From assembly GCF_013761175.1 (NCBI RefSeq), contig NZ_JACDUR010000004.1:682001-746000 (forward strand): 64,000 bases of DNA. The letters are read 5' to 3'. This DNA comes from Nonomuraea soli. GTDB taxonomy: Bacteria > Actinomycetota > Actinomycetes > Streptosporangiales > Streptosporangiaceae. Below, piece by piece: positions 8,728 to 17,196 of the stretch. Under the pieces are notes generated by a model. The model had not been told where the DNA came from, did not search any database, and saw only the letters and a list, made by a program, of their open reading frames with translations. Made by a program: the position numbers and the translations under genes. Each line of letters starts with the position of its first letter. The stretch's first letter is position 1.

Positions 8728-9314
8728 TCCGGGTGCTGATCGCCGATGACGAGGCGCTGATCAGGGGCGCGCTGGTGGCGCTGCTGGGCCTCGAGGGCGA
8801 CCTGGAGATCGTGGCAGAGGAGGAGACGAGCACCGGTGCGGTGGCGGCAGCCGTACGCACCAGGCCCGACGTCGCGGTTCTCGACCTGGAGATGCCGCCG
8901 GGCGACGGGCTGGTGGCCGCCGAGCAGATCGACGCGCCCGTGGTGCTCGTGACCCGGCACGCGCGGCCGGGGGTGTTGCGGCGGGCGTTGTCCACCGGGG
9001 TGCGGGCGTTCGTGCCGAAGACCACGCCCGCGTCGCGGCTGGCGGAGATCATCCGCGAGGTGCACGCGGGCAGGCGGTACGTCGACCCCGACATCGCCGC
9101 CTCCGCGCTGACCGAGAACGACTGCCCGCTGACCGCGCGGGAGCTGGAGGTCCTGCGGGCGGCCAGGTCGGGTGAGTCGATCGCGTGGATCTCCGAGCAG
9201 GTGCACCTGGCGCCGGGGACCGTCCGCAACTACCTGTCGTCGGCGATGGCCAAGATCGGCGTCTCGTCCAGGCATGCCGCGGCGCAGCATGCCTGGGAGC
9301 AAGGCTGGATCTAG
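8724..9314 (+). CDS. response regulator, NarL/LuxR family
   Basis: A 196-residue response regulator. The receiver domain has the acidic pocket ADDE at 7-10, the phosphoacceptor Asp54 (VLDLEMP), the conserved Thr/Lys switch region (LVTRHARPG; VPKTTPASR) and a C-terminal LuxR helix-turn-helix (LTARELEVLRAARSG ... GTVRNYLSSAMAKIG, about 135-190). It is cotranscribed and translationally coupled with the kinase upstream. Its last four bases, CTAG, also hold the stop codon of the convergent treS gene. Confidence 0.93.
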   Translation: MIRVLIADDEALIRGALVALLGLEGDLEIVAEEETSTGAVAAAVRTRPDVAVLDLEMPPGDGLVAAEQIDAPVVLVTRHARPGVLRRALSTGVRAFVPKTTPASRLAEIIREVHAGRRYVDPDIAASALTENDCPLTARELEVLRAARSGESIAWISEQVHLAPGTVRNYLSSAMAKIGVSSRHAAAQHAWEQGWI

Positions 9315-10987
9315 AGGTCCTTCAGCGCGAACCAGTAGAAACCGTGACCCGGCAGGGTGAGAAGGTACGGCAGCGAGCCGATCTTCGGGAAGTGCACGCC
9401 ACCGCGCGCCTCGACCGGCGTCATGCCCTCGAAGCGGCGCAGGTCGAGCTCGACCGGCTGCGGGAACTTCGCCAGGTTGTTCACGCACAGCATCAGGTCG
9501 TCGCCCTCCTCCCGCAGGAAGGTGAGCACCGACGAGTTCGACGACCACATCTCCGTGTAGGCGCCCGTGCCGAAGACCGGGTGCTGCTTGCGGATCTGCA
9601 GCATGCGGCGCGTGAAGTGCAGCATGGAACCCTCGCTGCGCTCCTGCGCCTCCACGTTGACCGCCTGGAAACCGTAGATCGGATCCATGACCGCGGGCAG
9701 GTAGAGCCGTCCCGGGTCCGCGGTGGAGAAGCCCGCGTTGCGGTCGGGGCTCCACTGCATCGGCGTGCGCACCGCGTCGCGGTCCTCCAGCCAGATGTTG
9801 TCACCCATGCCGATCTCGTCGCCGTAGTACATGACGGGCGAGCCGGGCAGGGAGAACAGCAGGGCGTGGAAGAGCTCGATCAGGTCGCGGTCGTTGTCGA
9901 GCAGCGGGGCCAGGCGGCGCCGGATGCCCAGGTAGGCCCGCATGCGCGGGTCCTTGGCGTACTCGGCGTGCATGTAGTCGCGCTCTTCCTCGGTGACGGT
10001 CTCCAGGGTGAGCTCGTCGTGGTTGCGCAGGAAGATGCCCCACTGGGCGGTGTCGGGAAGCTTCGGCGTGCGCGACATGATCTCCGAGATCGGCTCGCGC
10101 GACTGCTTCTTGACCGCCATGTAGATGCGCGGCATGAGCGGGAAGTGGAAGGCCATGTGGCATTCGTCGCCGCCCACGGTCGGGTCGCCGAAGTACTCGA
10201 CCACGTCCTCCGGCCAGCCGTTGGCCTCCGCGAGCAGCACCCGGTCGGGATAGAGCCTGTCGACCTCGGCCCGCACCTTGCGCAGGTAGGCGTGGGTCTC
10301 GGGCAGGCCGCTGCAGGAGGTGCCCTCCCGCTCGAACAGGTACGGCACGGCGTCGAGCCGGAAGCCGTCGATGCCCAGGTCGAGCCAGAAGCGCAGCACC
10401 TCCAGCATCGCCTCCTGCACCGCCGGATTGTCGTAGTTGAGATCCGGCTGGTGGTGGAAGAACCGATGCCAGTAGTACTGCTTGCGCACCGGGTCGTAGG
10501 TCCAGTTGGACTCCTCCGCCCCGATGAAGATGATCGGCGCGTCCGGATAGCCGGTGGGCTCGTCGGCCCACACGTAGAAGTCGCCGTAGGGCCCCTCGGG
10601 ATCGTGGCGCGAGGCCTGGAACCACGGGTGCTTGTCACTGGTGTGGTTCATCACCAGGTCGGTGATGATGCGCAGGCCGCGCGCGTGCGCCGACTCGATG
10701 AGCTGCACGAAGTCGGCCAGGTCGCCGAACTCGGGCAAGATCTTCATGTAGTCGGAGATGTCGTAGCCGCCGTCACGAAGCGGCGACTCGTACAACGGCA
10801 GCAACCACAGGCAGTCGACTCCGAGCCACTGCAGGTAGTCGAGCTTGCTGGCGAGACCCTTGAGGTCGCCGGTTCCGTCTCCGTTGGAGTCCTTGAACCC
10901 CCGGACCAGCACCTCGTAGAACACCGCCCGCTTGTACCAGCTGGGGTCCTCCCACTTGAAGGACTCACCGACGGATGGGTTGGTCAT
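9311..10987 (-). CDS. treS: trehalose synthase (maltose alpha-D-glucosyltransferase)
   Basis: A 558-residue GH13 enzyme that interconverts maltose and trehalose in the cytoplasm. The N-terminal signature WYKRAVFYEVLVRGFKDSNG is characteristic of TreS. Catalytic residues are visible: nucleophile Asp212 (GFRLDAV), acid/base Glu254 (LLAEANGW) and transition-state Asp324 (LRNHDE). The C-terminal beta domain ends with GHGFYWFAL. Length is normal for stand-alone TreS, and no maltokinase is fused. It has no maltokinase, glgE or glgB neighbour here, unlike the usual GlgE-pathway cluster. The start is ATG 10987 with only a weak ribosome site. The 237 bases upstream (10988-11224) hold no gene; an extended -10-like TGGTAGTGT on the minus strand near 11136-11144 could be its promoter. 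Confidence 0.94.
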   Translation of the reverse strand: MTNPSVGESFKWEDPSWYKRAVFYEVLVRGFKDSNGDGTGDLKGLASKLDYLQWLGVDCLWLLPLYESPLRDGGYDISDYMKILPEFGDLADFVQLIESAHARGLRIITDLVMNHTSDKHPWFQASRHDPEGPYGDFYVWADEPTGYPDAPIIFIGAEESNWTYDPVRKQYYWHRFFHHQPDLNYDNPAVQEAMLEVLRFWLDLGIDGFRLDAVPYLFEREGTSCSGLPETHAYLRKVRAEVDRLYPDRVLLAEANGWPEDVVEYFGDPTVGGDECHMAFHFPLMPRIYMAVKKQSREPISEIMSRTPKLPDTAQWGIFLRNHDELTLETVTEEERDYMHAEYAKDPRMRAYLGIRRRLAPLLDNDRDLIELFHALLFSLPGSPVMYYGDEIGMGDNIWLEDRDAVRTPMQWSPDRNAGFSTADPGRLYLPAVMDPIYGFQAVNVEAQERSEGSMLHFTRRMLQIRKQHPVFGTGAYTEMWSSNSSVLTFLREEGDDLMLCVNNLAKFPQPVELDLRRFEGMTPVEARGGVHFPKIGSLPYLLTLPGHGFYWFALKDL

Positions 10988-11224
10988 ATGACGCTCACAG
11001 AAGGAGATGTGGGCAGGACGAAGTCACCGGTTCCCCGGCATCAGTTGTGTGGTGACCGCGCCGCTGGAGTCGTCATCCCTGCGCACTCCATGCCCTTTCC
11101 GGGGATTGCCCGGATGTTCGCGGCGCTTACGGGCCGAACACTACCAGTCCCCGGGGTATCCGGAACCCGGATCTCGACTTGCTTACGTCATACCCTCGAG
11201 ATCAGTCTGTAATCTTCTGGTTAC

Positions 11225-12859
11225 CTACTGTTCCCATGGCCCGTCAAGCGACTCGAACCCGAAGTCGCCGAGCCAGGCACCGAAGAGCGTGAGACCACGC
11301 ACCCAGAACCTGTCGTTCCAGCCACGGAAACGGGTCAGCGCGTCGGGACCGGCGGCGATGACCGCGTGCAGCTCGTCGGAGAGCAGGCCGGGCACCACGC
11401 GCTGGAGCCGGGTGAGATGGGCGTGGGAGTAGGCGCGGGCGGGCGCGGCGGTCGAGCGCAGCGGCACCCTCCTGAGCGGCTGCTTGACCACGTTCGTCGA
11501 CGGCAGCGCCGCCACCCTCGGGTTGGAGGCGTGCAGCAGCTCGCGGTAGAACCTGCCGCCGTCCTTGCGGGCCACGCCCACCGACAGGGCGGCGTCGAAG
11601 AAGGCCGGGTGGATGAACGGCGCCGCGAACGACGCCTCAGGGCCGACCAGGTTGACCGCGCTGCGGGCGATGCCCCGCACGGTGCGCGTGTGCAGCACCG
11701 ACAGCGGCAGCTCCGCGCGGTGACCGTGGAACATCGAGGTCGACTCCGCGAAGGAGCCCCTGACCGAATCGCCGGCCCACCGCGCCGCCGCCTCGCTCAG
11801 GAACGGCATCGAGGGCGCGCCCAGCGACAGCGAGTCGAGCAGTGCGGCGCTGCGCTCGGCCTGGGTGCGCGCCTGCAGGGCCGAGCCGCTGACCATGAAG
11901 TTCTTCAGCAGCGGGCCGCCGGCCAGGCCGTCGATGAGGATGCGGCCCGACTGGTGCACCTCCTTGGCGAAGGGGGCGTACCAGGCGTGGTGCGGCGTGA
12001 GCCACTCGAGCCTGCGGGCCACCTCCAGGGCGTCGCCGGGGTAGGCGGCGGGGTCCTGGGTGACGACGCGGTGGGGGATGCCCAGCTCGCGGGTGATGGA
12101 CCTGGCGAAGGCGATGTCGGTGTCGGTGCCGTCGTCGGGGCTGGTCGTCCACGACTCCACGTCGGCGCCGCGCGCCACGGCGACGCTGGCCAGCAGGCGG
12201 GAGTCGTAGCCGCCGGAGACCGGCACCAGCAACGGGCGGCCGTCGTAGTCCTTGTAGACCTCGTGCAGGATCTCCAGCAGCTCACCGGCGCTGGTCCAGG
12301 CCTCGTAGGGCTCCTGGCGCAGCCAGCGGGGCAGCCTGCGCTCGGTGCCGAGCCTGCCGCCGGCGAGGGTGATGGCGCTGGAGCCGGGCAGGCGCTTGAC
12401 GCGGGAGTACGGCGTGGCCTCGCCCAGGGGGAAGGTCACCTGGATGATCGAGGCCCAGGCCTGCCAGTCGATCTCCACGCCGGCGATCTGCAGCAGGGGC
12501 TCGATCAGGGAGGAGAAGTAGACGGCGTCGGCGTGCCGGACGTAGTAGAGGTCGACCAGGCCGAGGGCGCCGGCATGGAGCACCAGCTTTTCCGGCGAAC
12601 CGATCAGTCCGGGCGTCTCGTAGGTCTCGGCGACCGAGATCCACTCCGCCGCGCCGTACGGCTTGCGCTCACCCCACGCGAAGGCGAACTCGTCGCCGGC
12701 ACGGTGGTAGGGCGGCAGCGGAACGCTGCTGAACAGGGCGGCCTCATCGGTGCGCAGCGCGGGCTTGACCCGCGGTCCTGCCGCGGTCAGCCGGTCGAGC
12801 AGCGCGCCGTCGATCCGGCCGAGGGCGCCGCAGACGTAGGGCCGCACATTGAACTGCAC
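11225..12859 (-). CDS. asparagine synthase-related (ATP-pyrophosphatase) protein
   Basis: A 544-residue protein with the asparagine-synthetase C-terminal fold. The PP-loop VSGGYDSR is at residues 214-221, and downstream helices carry DDGTDTDIAFAR and ARRLEWLTPHHAWY. The N-terminal 170 residues resemble the Ntn-amidotransferase half but lack the catalytic Cys2, because the protein starts MQFNVRPY. It therefore cannot hydrolyse glutamine itself and should adenylate a carboxyl group and use ammonia, an amine or another nucleophile. Such proteins occur in beta-lactam, lasso-peptide and surface-polysaccharide pathways. No RiPP precursor or protease is nearby. The divergent neighbour looks like a CgeB/glycosyltransferase, so amidation or acyl transfer in glycan synthesis is the best guess. 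The start is GTG 12859. Confidence 0.75.
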   Translation of the reverse strand: MQFNVRPYVCGALGRIDGALLDRLTAAGPRVKPALRTDEAALFSSVPLPPYHRAGDEFAFAWGERKPYGAAEWISVAETYETPGLIGSPEKLVLHAGALGLVDLYYVRHADAVYFSSLIEPLLQIAGVEIDWQAWASIIQVTFPLGEATPYSRVKRLPGSSAITLAGGRLGTERRLPRWLRQEPYEAWTSAGELLEILHEVYKDYDGRPLLVPVSGGYDSRLLASVAVARGADVESWTTSPDDGTDTDIAFARSITRELGIPHRVVTQDPAAYPGDALEVARRLEWLTPHHAWYAPFAKEVHQSGRILIDGLAGGPLLKNFMVSGSALQARTQAERSAALLDSLSLGAPSMPFLSEAAARWAGDSVRGSFAESTSMFHGHRAELPLSVLHTRTVRGIARSAVNLVGPEASFAAPFIHPAFFDAALSVGVARKDGGRFYRELLHASNPRVAALPSTNVVKQPLRRVPLRSTAAPARAYSHAHLTRLQRVVPGLLSDELHAVIAAGPDALTRFRGWNDRFWVRGLTLFGAWLGDFGFESLDGPWEQ

Positions 12860-12910
12860 CGGATGTCATCCCTTCGAGCCACCAATGTGCAAAGAGTATC
12901 CTTCGGAATC
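12860..12910. promoter_or_regulatory. short divergent promoter region
   Basis: Only 51 bases separate two divergent genes, so their promoters must overlap each other or the coding sequence. On the plus strand TATCCT at 12897-12902 lies eight bases before the GTG at 12911, the spacing expected of a leaderless transcript. Confidence 0.35.
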
Positions 12911-14761
12911 GTGAGTACGGAGCTGGAGAGCACTCGTCGGGCCCTTCGGGAGGCTATTTCCCAGGCCGAACACGCGGCCGAGCTGGCGCGCCTGCTTGAT
13001 GCGGCGCAGGCCAGGCTCGCCGAGGCCGAGCGCAGCGCCGAGGAGGCGCGCGCCCTGGCTGCGCGGCTGGAGGAGACCGAGGAACGGCTGACCAAGGAGC
13101 GCGAGGCCGGGGAGAGACTCCGCAAGGAGGTCGCCGAGCAGCGCTACCAGACCGAGGTCGCGCAGTGGAAGCTCTCCTCGATGAAGGTCGCCCGGTGGAA
13201 CCGCATAGGGGATGCGCTCAAGTCGGGCAAGAGCAACCCGGTGCGGCTGGCCAAGGGGCTGAAGGGCGCGGCCAGGGCGGTCAAGCGCCCGGCGGCGCCC
13301 AAGCGCAGGCCGATCCCGATCGCCTCTGCCGACGACAGGCCCTCCTTCCAGGCCGTCTCCTCGACCCGCACGGTCGACGGCGCCTCCTTCCGTCTCAAGC
13401 CCTTTCGCATCCCGACCGGACCCAACACCCGGCCGCACCTGACGGCCGCGGTCATCGCCGACCCGCACGCCGAGGCGCTGCTGCGCTACGAGTGGCGCCA
13501 GACCACCGGGTTCACCCCGCGTGACTTCGCCCGCGTGCTGCCGCTGGAGATGCCGCACCTGCTCGTCGTCGAGTCCGTCACCGAGGGGCCCTGGGCCTCC
13601 GAGATCGTCGGCACGCCGGGCGACGGCCTGCGCGCCCTGCTGGCGTGGTGCGCCGAGCGCGGCATCCGCACGGTCTTCTGGCACACCGCCTCCTCCGCGC
13701 ACGGGGGGAGCATCGCCGACTACTCCGCCGCGGCCGAGCTGTTCGATCACCGCTTCACCGTCGAGTCCGCCTCCGGCTGGCCGCAGTTGCCCTTCGGCAT
13801 CCAGCCCCGGGTGCACAACCCGCTGCCGCTGCCGGGCGGCCGCATCGACCGCGTGCTCACCCTGGAGCAGCTCCTGCCCGAGGAGTTGTCCTATCCCGAC
13901 CAGCTCACCTCCTACCGCTGGCCGGCGGCGGTCTCGGTGCCGCCCGGCACGCCGCAGTGGCGCGCGGCCGAGATCGCGGCGTGCGGCACCTCCATCGGCC
14001 CCGAGCCCGACTCCCGCCGCGCCCACGCGGCCCTGCGCCGCGCCTACGCGGGCGGCACCATGACCGAGCACGTCGACGCCCTGCTGGAGGCCATCGGCCT
14101 GCCCAGCCACCGCGCGACGCTCGACATCTCCGTCATGCAGGTGCTCCCCTCCGCCGACCTGGCCGAGCCGGCGCTGGCCCAGATCGCCAAGCAGGCGGGG
14201 GTGGTGCAGCTCGTGCTGTTCGCCCCCGCCGAGATCGAGGCGCGGGCCCGCGAGGCGCTGCCCGGCGTCGACGTGATCTTCCGCCCGCTCGACCCGGCGC
14301 TGTCGACGGGCGCCATGCTCGACCGCGGTCTCGACCTGTGCGAGGCCGACCTGGTCGCGGTGATGGACCCGCGCGACGTGTACGGCAAGCACTACCTGTC
14401 GGATCTGACCAGGGCGTTCCAGTTCACCACCGCCGACATCGTGGGCAAGGCCGCCTACTACGCCCACCTGCGCGCCGCCCAGGCGACCCTGCTGAAGCAG
14501 CCGGAGGCGGAGTACTCCTACGTGCCCGAGATCAACGGCGCCACCCTGCTGGCCCGCCGGGGCCCGCTGAGGGAGCTGGGGATCGCGGACCTGACGGAGG
14601 GCTGGGACGAGGTGCTGATGCGCCAGTGCCGGACCGACGGGGTCAGGGTGTTCTCGGCCGACCGGTTCGGCTACGTGCGGGTGCGCGACGAGGACCGGTG
14701 GCTGCTGGGGGCCGCTCAGCTGGTCGAATACGGCTCGGCGGAGCCGCACGCACTCATCTGA
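12911..14761 (+). CDS. coiled-coil protein with CgeB-like and glycosyltransferase-like domains
   Basis: A 616-residue protein. Residues 1-85 form an Ala/Glu/Arg-rich coiled coil, 90-140 are basic, and 150-330 resemble the CgeB/DUF3880 spore-maturation fold (LLVVESVTEGPWASEI, IRTVFWHTASS, FGIQPRVHNPLP). Residues 395-600 resemble a GT-A glycosyltransferase with a weakened DxD (VAVMDPRDVYGKHYLSDL, near residue 486) and a late INGATLLARRGPLRELG motif. The GTG at 12911 is chosen because homology and coiled coil begin there, although the frame stays open 1.5 kb upstream across the opposite-strand gene. It is divergent from the asparagine-synthase-like gene and followed by a TPR gene. Role unknown; glycan modification of spores or cell wall is plausible. 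Confidence 0.7.
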   Translation: MSTELESTRRALREAISQAEHAAELARLLDAAQARLAEAERSAEEARALAARLEETEERLTKEREAGERLRKEVAEQRYQTEVAQWKLSSMKVARWNRIGDALKSGKSNPVRLAKGLKGAARAVKRPAAPKRRPIPIASADDRPSFQAVSSTRTVDGASFRLKPFRIPTGPNTRPHLTAAVIADPHAEALLRYEWRQTTGFTPRDFARVLPLEMPHLLVVESVTEGPWASEIVGTPGDGLRALLAWCAERGIRTVFWHTASSAHGGSIADYSAAAELFDHRFTVESASGWPQLPFGIQPRVHNPLPLPGGRIDRVLTLEQLLPEELSYPDQLTSYRWPAAVSVPPGTPQWRAAEIAACGTSIGPEPDSRRAHAALRRAYAGGTMTEHVDALLEAIGLPSHRATLDISVMQVLPSADLAEPALAQIAKQAGVVQLVLFAPAEIEARAREALPGVDVIFRPLDPALSTGAMLDRGLDLCEADLVAVMDPRDVYGKHYLSDLTRAFQFTTADIVGKAAYYAHLRAAQATLLKQPEAEYSYVPEINGATLLARRGPLRELGIADLTEGWDEVLMRQCRTDGVRVFSADRFGYVRVRDEDRWLLGAAQLVEYGSAEPHALI

Positions 14762-14886
14762 GTCTCGATTTCGGGACATTTCGCGGACACCATCGCCATG
14801 AAAACCGCGAGACACTCCTACCAGCGAGCTCGGCGCCAACGGGGGAAATCGGCGCCGGGCCTTCGCTTTTTCCGGGACCTCGCCTC

Positions 14887-14892
14887 GATAAT
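14887..14892 (+). promoter_or_regulatory. candidate -10 box (GATAAT) for TPR gene
   Basis: GATAAT lies in the 167-base gap after the CgeB-like gene and 37 bases before the chosen GTG of the TPR gene. It matches the actinobacterial TANNNT-type -10. No convincing -35 was seen. Confidence 0.4.
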
Positions 14893-14928
14893 CTCTTGAG
14901 CGGGATTCTGGCGTGGGGGTGTTGTTCG

Positions 14929-16530
14929 GTGCCTTTCGCGGTGATCGGAGCGGAGTGGGTCTGCAGCCTGCCGAATAACACGAAAAATCGGGACAAAGAG
15001 GTTGATGAGGTCATCCGGGACGCCCGGGCGGTCCATTCCCCCGAGAACCTCGCCGACTTCCTCGGCAGACGGCAGGCCGCCCTCGACCACTCCTGGCCCT
15101 TCCTGCTCGACTTCGCCCGCTCCGAGATCGCCGCCGGCCGGCGCGAGGTGGAGTGGATCGGCCACATCCTCATCTCGCTCGGCGAGCTCGCCGCCCAAGC
15201 CGCGGGTCACTTCCTGATCGCCTACGCCTCGCCCCCGACGAGCGATCCGCGGCCCGCCCACTTCGAGCGCGCGGCCGGCGCCTACCGGGAGCTGGGCAGG
15301 CCGCTGCCCGCCGCCCTGTCGGCCCTGGCCGCCGAGCTCGCGACCTTCACACCGCAGAGGATCCGCCAGGGCGTCGACGTCGGCGCGCTCAAGCAGGCGG
15401 CCGAGGAGGTGGGCAAGGCCGACGCAGGCTGCGGCAGGCGGATCGCCCACCCCGTGGTCACCCACATCGCCTGCCTGCAGCTGGCCAAGCAGGTGATGTC
15501 CGGCGGGCCGATCCCGTCGATGGCCTTCGCCGTCTCCGACGACGACCTCGTCGTGCTGCGCATCGGCATGGTCGGGGCACTGGCGCGGCCCGACCGGGCG
15601 GCGGAGGCGGCCCGGTGGATCCAGCGGCTGCGCGGCCTGCCGGAGGGCTCCCACGAGGAGCTCGACCACCTCGTCGACCTGCTCGGCGACGTGCGCGACT
15701 GGGAGCCTCGCCTGGTGCTGCTGCGCGACATGCTCGACGCGGGTGACCAGCGCGACGTGACCCTGACCGACCTGGCCGGCACCCTGCTCGAACTGCGGCG
15801 CTGGCCCGAGGCCAAGGCCGAGCTGAAGGCCAGGCTCGAGGCACGCACCGGCAGGGAGCGCAACGACCTGCTGCGCGCCATGGTGCGGATGGGCTCGATC
15901 GCGGCCGATCCCGAAGCGCGCGCGTGGGCCCTGATGCTGGAGCAGCCTCCCGCGCCCAGGGCCGAACGCAACCTGCGCGCCCACTACGAGGGCGGCTCGC
16001 TGACCATCGATCCGTCGGTGCCGCCCGGCGAGGTCCAGGAGCACATCATGGCCGCCATGATCATGGGTCTGGCGCCGGAGCAGGCGGCGATCCTGCGCGA
16101 CGACCTCAAGGAGCAGGATCCCGAGCTGCACGCCAGGGTGCTCAGGCTGCTCCCGCTGGCGGCGCGCCCGGTCTCCACGGCGGGCGCCCACCTGGCCAGG
16201 GCGACGGAGCTGTTCCGCGAGAACCGCTACGAGGAGGCGATCGGTGAGTTCCAGGCGGCGCTGGCGATCGAGCCCGACCTGGAGTACGGCAGGCTCGGCC
16301 TGGGCGACTCCTACTACATGACCGGCCGCTACGAGCTGGCGATCGCCCAGTTCAGGCGGTCGATCGCGATCCGCCCGACGCCCCAGGCCTGGCGTTTCCT
16401 CGGCGACGCCATCCTGCGCGGTCCCGGGCCGCGGCATGAGGCCAGGCAGTGCTACGAGCGGGCCCTGGCCCTGGATCCCGACTACCAGGGCGCCCGCGAG
16501 ATGCTGCGCCTGGTGAGCGGTACACCATAG
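14929..16530 (+). CDS. tetratricopeptide repeat protein
   Basis: About 533 residues, nearly all alpha-helical and Ala/Leu/Arg-rich, with no signal peptide. The C-terminal 120 residues contain clear TPR units: ARATELFRENRYEEAIGEFQ, LGLGDSYYMTGRYELAIAQF and ARQCYERALALDPDYQGA. Earlier helices are probably degenerate TPRs. The start is uncertain. GTG 14929 follows a GGGGGT at 8 bases, and GTG 14941 or TTG 14896 are alternatives. The gene is probably a protein-interaction scaffold. It follows the CgeB-like gene but seems to have its own promoter. It ends 5 bases before the nrtL start. Confidence 0.7.
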   Translation: MPFAVIGAEWVCSLPNNTKNRDKEVDEVIRDARAVHSPENLADFLGRRQAALDHSWPFLLDFARSEIAAGRREVEWIGHILISLGELAAQAAGHFLIAYASPPTSDPRPAHFERAAGAYRELGRPLPAALSALAAELATFTPQRIRQGVDVGALKQAAEEVGKADAGCGRRIAHPVVTHIACLQLAKQVMSGGPIPSMAFAVSDDDLVVLRIGMVGALARPDRAAEAARWIQRLRGLPEGSHEELDHLVDLLGDVRDWEPRLVLLRDMLDAGDQRDVTLTDLAGTLLELRRWPEAKAELKARLEARTGRERNDLLRAMVRMGSIAADPEARAWALMLEQPPAPRAERNLRAHYEGGSLTIDPSVPPGEVQEHIMAAMIMGLAPEQAAILRDDLKEQDPELHARVLRLLPLAARPVSTAGAHLARATELFRENRYEEAIGEFQAALAIEPDLEYGRLGLGDSYYMTGRYELAIAQFRRSIAIRPTPQAWRFLGDAILRGPGPRHEARQCYERALALDPDYQGAREMLRLVSGTP

Positions 16531-16535
16531 GAAGG

Positions 16536-17126
16536 GTGGAGTTCGACATCCTTGGCGAGCCGCCCACTCCCGAGGGGACGTGGGTGCGCGAGGCGGCGTA
16601 CGTGTCGGCCGCGGCGCTCAGGCGCGGGCTCGACCCGCACGAGCTCGCGGCTCGTGTGCCGGGCGCCCGCGTGCTGCCGGGCGGGCTGATCAGGATCGTC
16701 GTCGAGGTGCCGGGCGAGCTGCTGAACGGCACCTTCGAGCGCGTCGAGGACCAGGGCTGGCCCGATCTGCCGCGCACCTGGGAGAACCCCGGCTTCGTGG
16801 TGCGCTACGCCGCCGCGCGGGCAGCGAACGCGCGGCGATGGGCGGGCGATCTCGGCGTGCCGGGTGAGCCGTTCGAGCCGCGGCTGCTCGACGGCCCCTG
16901 GGACCGCAAAGTCCTGCGCGTGCTGGCCGAGCTGCCCGGCAGGAGGTCGAGCCGCGATCCCGGGTGGCCGGCGTATCTGGTGCGGCTCGCGACCGCCTAT
17001 CACGATGCGCACGAGAACGCCCCGGCTCACCCCAAGGGTGACGAAGAGCCCAGCGAGCTCCATACGGCGCGTATAAGGCTCGCGCAAGCCGTACAGAAAG
17101 TACTTCCTGTGACAAAGCAGGTCTGA
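16536..17126 (+). CDS. nrtL: ArgS-related anticodon-binding protein NrtL
   Basis: A 196-residue protein corresponding to the C-terminal DALR anticodon-binding domain of arginyl-tRNA synthetase, with no catalytic domain. Recognisable elements include NPGFVVRYAAARAANARRWA, DRKVLRVLAELP, LVRLATAYHDAHENAP and RIRLAQAVQKVL, which match the ArgS C-terminus ending in LA.AV..VL. It lies directly upstream of lysA, the conserved place of this stand-alone gene in actinomycetes. This is not a decayed argS, since the reading frame is intact. The start is GTG 16536 with GGAAGG immediately before it; a leaderless start is possible. The biological role is not established. Confidence 0.8.
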   Translation: MEFDILGEPPTPEGTWVREAAYVSAAALRRGLDPHELAARVPGARVLPGGLIRIVVEVPGELLNGTFERVEDQGWPDLPRTWENPGFVVRYAAARAANARRWAGDLGVPGEPFEPRLLDGPWDRKVLRVLAELPGRRSSRDPGWPAYLVRLATAYHDAHENAPAHPKGDEEPSELHTARIRLAQAVQKVLPVTKQV

Positions 17127-17183
17127 AGGAAAATCTCCGTCTCGACTGGTGGGCAGGATGTCCACCTGCTTCCGCGCGTCCGA

Positions 17184-17189
17184 TAGCCT
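17184..17189 (+). promoter_or_regulatory. lysA -10 box, leaderless transcript likely
   Basis: TAGCCT lies seven bases before the GTG of lysA, and no ribosome-binding site exists between them. This is the arrangement of actinobacterial leaderless genes and supports the lysA start at 17197. Confidence 0.5.
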
Positions 17190-17196
17190 CGTTCGG

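Noticed and set aside
11225..12859. Lasso-peptide cyclase (asparagine-synthase-like proteins are cyclases in such clusters)
   Set aside because: No precursor peptide, no B1/B2 recognition or protease gene and no lasso exporter nearby; the neighbours are CgeB/GT-like and TPR genes.
11366..12910. Very long open frame (over 1100 codons) joining the CgeB-like protein to upstream sequence on the plus strand
   Set aside because: The upstream part lies opposite the well-supported asparagine-synthase-like gene and is Gly/Arg/Val-rich shadow coding; homology and coiled coil begin at 12911.
16536..17126. Truncated argS pseudogene
   Set aside because: The frame is intact and the stand-alone DALR-domain gene next to lysA is a conserved actinobacterial feature.
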